50,768 nucleotides of DNA from Virgifigura deserti. Lineage in GTDB: Bacteria; Pseudomonadota; Alphaproteobacteria; Dongiales; Dongiaceae. Positions within the stretch are counted from its first letter, which is position 1. Every line of letters begins with the position of its first letter. The translations under genes were made by a program, and so were the position numbers. The notes under the pieces were generated by a model that was not told the origin of the DNA, did no database searches, and saw only the letters and a program-made list of their open reading frames with translations. Location of the stretch: positions 1-50,768 of the forward strand of contig QOZR01000020.1 of the NCBI GenBank assembly GCA_003576685.1. Direction: 5' to 3'. This document shows positions 47,080 through 50,768 of the stretch, one piece after another.

Positions 47080-49089
47080 TTGTTCGAGAAGATTCTGATC
47101 GCCAATCGCGGCGAGATCGCCTGCCGGATCATCCGAACGGCCCGGCGCCTCGGCATCCGAACCGTCGCGGTCTATTCGGAGGCCGATGCGCAGGCGCCGC
47201 ATGTCGCCATGGCCGACGAGGCCGTCCTGCTCGGTCCGGCCGCGGCACGCGAGAGTTACCTCCGCATCGACCGCATCATCGAGGCGGCGCGGCGCACCGG
47301 GGCGGAGGCCGTGCATCCCGGCTATGGCTTCCTGTCGGAGAACGCCGATTTTGCCGAGGCCTGCGCCGCGGCGAGGCTGATATTCATCGGGCCGCCTGCC
47401 TCGGCCATCCGCGCGATGGGATCGAAGCAGGAGGCGAAGGCGCTCATGGAGCAGGCCGGCGTGCCTATCGTGCCCGGCTATCACGGGGCCGATCAGGATG
47501 AAGGAACGCTGCTGAGGGCGGCGAAGGAGATTGGTTTCCCGGTCCTGATCAAGGCCTCCGCGGGCGGCGGCGGAAAGGGCATGCGGCGCGTCGACCGGGC
47601 CTCGGCCTTTGCGGCGGAACTCGCCGCGGCCAAGCGCGAGGCGCTCTCGGCCTTCGGCGACGACCGGGTGCTGATCGAGAAGTTCATCGCGCAGCCGCGG
47701 CATATCGAAGTGCAGATCTTCGCCGACGGTCAGGGCAACCTGGTGCATCTGTTCGAGCGCGACTGTTCGATACAGCGCCGCTATCAGAAGGTGGTGGAGG
47801 AGGCGCCGGCCTTCGGCCTGACTCCCGAACAGCGCCGCGAGATCGGGGCGACCGCAATTGCTGCTGCGCGCGCGGTCGGATATGTCGGCGCTGGAACGGT
47901 CGAGTTCATTGTCGGCGAGTCCGGCAGCGTCTATTTCATGGAAATGAATACGCGCCTGCAAGTCGAGCACCCCGTGACAGAAATGGTGACCGGCCAGGAT
48001 CTGGTCGAATGGCAGCTTCGGGTGGCCGCCGGCGAGGTTCTGCCGCTGACCCAGGATCGAATCGTCCTCGCCGGCCATGCGATCGAGGCCCGGCTCTATG
48101 CGGAGGATCCGGCGCGCGGCTTTCTGCCTTCGGTCGGGCGCCTCGTCCACTTCCATCTGCCGCCGGAGAGCTTCAATCTGCGCACCGACAGCGGCGTGCG
48201 GCAGGGTGACGAGGTGTCGATCCACTATGATGCGATGCTGGCGAAGATCGTCGTCTGGGACGAGAATCGGCCGGCGGCGGTACGCCGCCTGCGCAAGACT
48301 CTGTCGTCCTGCGAAATCATCGGGGTTGCCAGCAATCTCGATTGGCTCGCCGCGCTGACGCGCCATCCGCGATTCGAGGAGGGCGCGGTCGATACCGGCT
48401 TCATCGAGCGCCACGAAACCGAGATCGCCGCTCCGCCGGCGCCACCGATCGACATCGTCCTGGCGCTCGCGAGCCTTCATGTCCTGCTGCGACGAGAGGA
48501 GGACGCGAAGGCGCGCGCCCGGCGGGTCGTCGATTCCTGGTCGCCGTGGCACTCCGCGACCGGATGGCGGCTCAACGGCGACGCGCGAAGCGTTCTACGC
48601 TTCCGCCGCGGAGATGTGGAGTTCGAGATCGCCGCGATCGCGCAACCCGACGGCGTTCGCCTGACGCTGCCCAAGGGATCGATTACGGTATGGGGCGCGT
48701 TGGAGGAAGCAGGCGAACTCCGCGCCGATCTCGATGGTCGACGGTTGACCGCCACGGTCGTGCGGCAGGCGAATCTCCTGACCGTTCTGCTCGACGGCGC
48801 GAGCGATCGGCTCGAACTGCTGGACCCGCTGGCCCTGACCGCCGTGGCGGAAGCCCCGTCCGGCCGGCTGACTGCGCCGATGCCGGGACGGATCGTCGAA
48901 GTTCTTGCCAGGCCGGGTGAGACGGTGAAGCGGGGCGCCGCGCTGATCGTGCTCGAGGCGATGAAGATGGAGCATACGATCGGCGCTCCATCCGATGGTG
49001 CCGTGGCCGAGCTGCATTATTCGGTCGGCGATCTGGTCGAGGAGGGGACGACGCTGCTCTCCTTCACCGTCGCGGAGGCCGGCCAATGA
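47080..49089 (+). CDS. mccA: 3-methylcrotonyl-CoA carboxylase alpha (biotin) subunit (TTG start)
   Basis: A 669-residue biotin-dependent subunit with biotin carboxylase (~1-450; FEKILIANRGEIACRII, ASAGGGGKGMR, EMNTRLQVEHPVTEM), a middle BT region and a biotinyl domain with Lys629 (EAMKMEH). TTG 47080 gives the exact family N-terminus, with GGGAG 7 bases upstream; no ATG or GTG fits. It starts 4 bp after the hydratase and overlaps hmgL by ATGA. Paralogous to pccA at 21.4 kb. Confidence 0.93.
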   Translation: MFEKILIANRGEIACRIIRTARRLGIRTVAVYSEADAQAPHVAMADEAVLLGPAAARESYLRIDRIIEAARRTGAEAVHPGYGFLSENADFAEACAAARLIFIGPPASAIRAMGSKQEAKALMEQAGVPIVPGYHGADQDEGTLLRAAKEIGFPVLIKASAGGGGKGMRRVDRASAFAAELAAAKREALSAFGDDRVLIEKFIAQPRHIEVQIFADGQGNLVHLFERDCSIQRRYQKVVEEAPAFGLTPEQRREIGATAIAAARAVGYVGAGTVEFIVGESGSVYFMEMNTRLQVEHPVTEMVTGQDLVEWQLRVAAGEVLPLTQDRIVLAGHAIEARLYAEDPARGFLPSVGRLVHFHLPPESFNLRTDSGVRQGDEVSIHYDAMLAKIVVWDENRPAAVRRLRKTLSSCEIIGVASNLDWLAALTRHPRFEEGAVDTGFIERHETEIAAPPAPPIDIVLALASLHVLLRREEDAKARARRVVDSWSPWHSATGWRLNGDARSVLRFRRGDVEFEIAAIAQPDGVRLTLPKGSITVWGALEEAGELRADLDGRRLTATVVRQANLLTVLLDGASDRLELLDPLALTAVAEAPSGRLTAPMPGRIVEVLARPGETVKRGAALIVLEAMKMEHTIGAPSDGAVAELHYSVGDLVEEGTTLLSFTVAEAGQ

Positions 49090-49994
49090 ATCGCTTTCCC
49101 GCCCGGGTCAAGATGGTCGAGGTGGGTCCGCGCGACGGGCTGCAGAACGAAGCCGCCTTCCTGCCCACTGCGACCAAGATCGAGCTGATCGATCGGCTGG
49201 CGGCGACCGGGCTGCAGGTCGTCGAAGCGACCAGCTTCGTCTCGCCGCGCCGCGTTCCGCAGATGGCCGACAGCCGGGAGGTGATGGCGGGCATCGCGCG
49301 GCGGCCCGGCGTCAGTTATCCGGTGCTCGTGCCGAACATGCAAGGCTTCGAGGCGGCGATGGCGGCGGACGTGCGCGAGATCGCCATCTTCGGTGCCGCG
49401 TCGGAAAGCTTCTCGCAACGGAACATCAACTGTTCGATCGAGGAAAGCCTAGCGCGCTTCGCTCCAGTCTGTGCCGCGGCGGCGAAGGGTGGGATCCGCG
49501 TGCGCGGCTATGTCTCCTGCGTGCTCGGCTGCCCTTATGAAGGCGCGGTGGCGCCGCAGCAGGTCGCGGCGGTCGCGGCGCGCTTGCTGGAGCTGAGCTG
49601 TTACGAGATTTCCCTCGGCGATACGATCGGCGTCGGGACGCCGGGCAAGGCCATGGCGATGATCGAGGCCGTGGCCGAACGCGTGCCGCGCGACCGGCTG
49701 GCCGTTCATTTCCACGACACCTACGGCCAGGCGTTGGCGAACATCCTGGCGGCGCTGGAATGCGGCGTCGCTACCGTCGACAGCTCGGTGGCCGGACTCG
49801 GCGGATGCCCTTATGCTGTAGGCGCAACCGGCAATGTGGCGAGCGAGGACGTGCTCTACATGCTTTCGGGACTGGAGATCGAGACGGGTGTCGATCTGCC
49901 GTCGCTCGTCGCTGCCGGGCGTTTCATCGCGCAGGCGCTGGGGCGACCACCGGCATCGAAAGTATCCCTGGCTTTGGCGGGGCGGGCGCCGTAA
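49086..49994 (+). CDS. Hydroxymethylglutaryl-CoA lyase
   Basis: A 302-residue TIM-barrel lyase cleaving HMG-CoA to acetyl-CoA and acetoacetate, the last step of leucine degradation. EVGPRDGLQNE (Arg16, Asp17), metal ligands His208 and His210 (HFHDTYG), and catalytic Cys241 in GGCPYAVGATGN are all present. Start overlaps the mccA stop. A gene for acetoacetate activation is not in the window. Confidence 0.95.
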   Translation: MNRFPARVKMVEVGPRDGLQNEAAFLPTATKIELIDRLAATGLQVVEATSFVSPRRVPQMADSREVMAGIARRPGVSYPVLVPNMQGFEAAMAADVREIAIFGAASESFSQRNINCSIEESLARFAPVCAAAAKGGIRVRGYVSCVLGCPYEGAVAPQQVAAVAARLLELSCYEISLGDTIGVGTPGKAMAMIEAVAERVPRDRLAVHFHDTYGQALANILAALECGVATVDSSVAGLGGCPYAVGATGNVASEDVLYMLSGLEIETGVDLPSLVAAGRFIAQALGRPPASKVSLALAGRAP

Positions 49995-50033
49995 AGCTGG
50001 TGTGACGCGCCGGATTGCAAGGGCCGGGAGATC

Positions 50034-50486
50034 ATGACCGTTCATCTCGTCAAGCTTTGCGTCGGAACTGACAGCATCGAGAGCCTGCGCCAGTGGCAGG
50101 AGGAGCGCCTGGCCGACCTGCGTCGGCAGGGCAAGCAGCCGCTGCTGCGGCACTGCACCCGAAGCATGCCGAAGCGGCGCGAGGAGGTGCTTGCGGGCGG
50201 CTCCCTCTACTGGGTCATCAAGGGATGGGTCCGGGTCCGGCAGCCTATTGTCGGGCTGGAGGCATCGCTGGACGAGGAGGGGCGGTCCTGTTGCGCGATC
50301 CAGTACGATACGACGCTCGTGCCGACCATTCCGCGGGCGTGGCGGCCGTTTCAGGGATGGCGCTATCTCGAATGCGCCGATGCGCCGCCGGATCTGGACG
50401 GCGGAGCCGAAAGTGCGTGGGGTGCCGGCGATCAAGACCCGCCGGTCGAGATGCTGGCGGAGCTGCGATCGCTGGGGCTCCTCTGA
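50034..50486 (+). CDS. DUF1489 family protein
   Basis: A 150-residue protein matching the alphaproteobacterial DUF1489 family: VHLVKLCVGTDSIESLRQWQ, TRSMPKRREEVLAGGSLYWVIKG and IQYDTTLVPTIPRAWRPFQGWRYL are typical. Function is unknown. It begins 39 bp after the lyase gene on the same strand; whether it belongs to the leucine operon is unclear. Confidence 0.88.
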   Translation: MTVHLVKLCVGTDSIESLRQWQEERLADLRRQGKQPLLRHCTRSMPKRREEVLAGGSLYWVIKGWVRVRQPIVGLEASLDEEGRSCCAIQYDTTLVPTIPRAWRPFQGWRYLECADAPPDLDGGAESAWGAGDQDPPVEMLAELRSLGLL

Positions 50487-50501
50487 CGGCCTGTCTTTCT
50501 C

Positions 50502-50524
50502 CCGCCGGCCCGAAGGGCGGGCGG
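50502..50524 (+). terminator. GC-rich hairpin after the DUF1489 gene
   Basis: CCGCCGGCCC (50502-50511) and GGGCGGGCGG (50515-50524) pair with one mismatch around GAA, 15 bp after the stop codon. No T-run follows, so termination may need Rho or the hairpin may only stabilise the 3' end. Confidence 0.5.
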
Positions 50525-50658
50525 CATAAAGGGGCAACAGGCGCCTTGAAAAGCGTTCGATAGAGGGTTATTTAAGGGTGTACCGAGGCGGTTGCGGCGG
50601 TGGCCGCATGTTGGAGCGTCGGCTCTGGGCTTCGGTTCAAATAAATTGCTAAAAGCGT

Positions 50659-50688
50659 TTGACACATTCTGTGTGAGGGGCGTATAAG
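50659..50688 (+). promoter_or_regulatory. Strong sigma-70 promoter, probably for an rRNA or tRNA operon
   Basis: A perfect TTGACA (50659-50664), 18-base spacer and TATAAG (50683-50688) with an AT-rich stretch just upstream (AAATAAATTGCTAAAAG) that could be an UP element. The remaining ~80 bases to the window edge show no open frame or Shine-Dalgarno, as expected of a stable-RNA leader. The downstream gene is outside the window, so its identity is inference. Confidence 0.7.
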
Positions 50689-50768
50689 CCCGCTCCGCGA
50701 CACGGTGGGCCGGCTTGATCGGCGGCGGTGTCGCCGGGACAGGAGCCTGGTTGCAACTGGGTGTTTCG

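Overview
The window is a GC-rich stretch of an alphaproteobacterial chromosome, most likely from the Rhodospirillales or a close relative. I base this on the S10-spc-alpha ribosomal order beginning just after tuf, long (non-zinc) S14, adk directly after secY, an HtrA-rarA-crcB-rluC-ATP12 block after rplQ, and acyl-CoA carboxylase and leucine-degradation genes typical of that class. I cannot name the genus from sequence alone.

Layout. 1-14.3 kb: the 3' end of tuf, then an almost unbroken run of ribosomal protein genes (rpsJ to rplO), secY, adk, rpsM, rpsK, rpoA and rplQ, closed by a hairpin terminator. A near-consensus promoter sits between adk and rpsM. 14.4-19.3 kb: a periplasmic HtrA protease, rarA (apparently starting at CTG), the fluoride channel crcB, a 23S pseudouridine synthase and an ATP12-type F1 assembly chaperone. 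19.4-23.7 kb: propionyl-CoA carboxylase beta and alpha subunits and an acylphosphatase, with several palindromic intergenic repeats. 23.7-29.0 kb (minus strand): a TTC38-like TPR protein, a DUF1127 protein, and a two-gene unit of secreted FecR-domain protein plus CHASE2-PAS histidine kinase. 29.3-34.9 kb: lipB, tRNA-Leu(GAG), a malic enzyme/phosphotransacetylase fusion, an MgtE magnesium channel and an outer-membrane beta-barrel protein. 35.1-38.9 kb: isovaleryl-CoA dehydrogenase followed by small genes (ABM-fold protein, DUF1272, SDR, single-domain response regulator, HAD phosphatase). 39.0-41.8 kb: a DegP-like and a membrane-anchored DegS-like protease in tandem. 42.0-44.5 kb: an HCCA-isomerase-like protein, an SDR and a threonine dehydratase-like enzyme. 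44.7-50.5 kb: the leucine/isovalerate operon (MCC beta, methylglutaconyl-CoA hydratase, MCC alpha, HMG-CoA lyase), then DUF1489. The window ends at a strong promoter that probably drives a stable RNA operon.

How it fits together. The first third makes the translation machinery, the Sec translocon and RNA polymerase alpha. Much of the rest is catabolic: isovaleryl-CoA dehydrogenase, MCC, hydratase and HMG-CoA lyase together take isovaleryl-CoA to acetyl-CoA and acetoacetate, and propionyl-CoA carboxylase feeds odd-chain and branched-chain carbon into the TCA cycle, with malic enzyme as an outlet. Three HtrA proteases and two candidate EcfG-type (general stress) promoters point to envelope and stress functions.

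I found no phage, insertion sequence, CRISPR array or defence island. The least ordinary parts are the FecR/CHASE2-kinase pair with its long Ser/Gly/Ala tail, the inverted repeat around the rpsM promoter, the CTG start of rarA and the two EcfG-like promoters. None amounts to a demonstrably new system.
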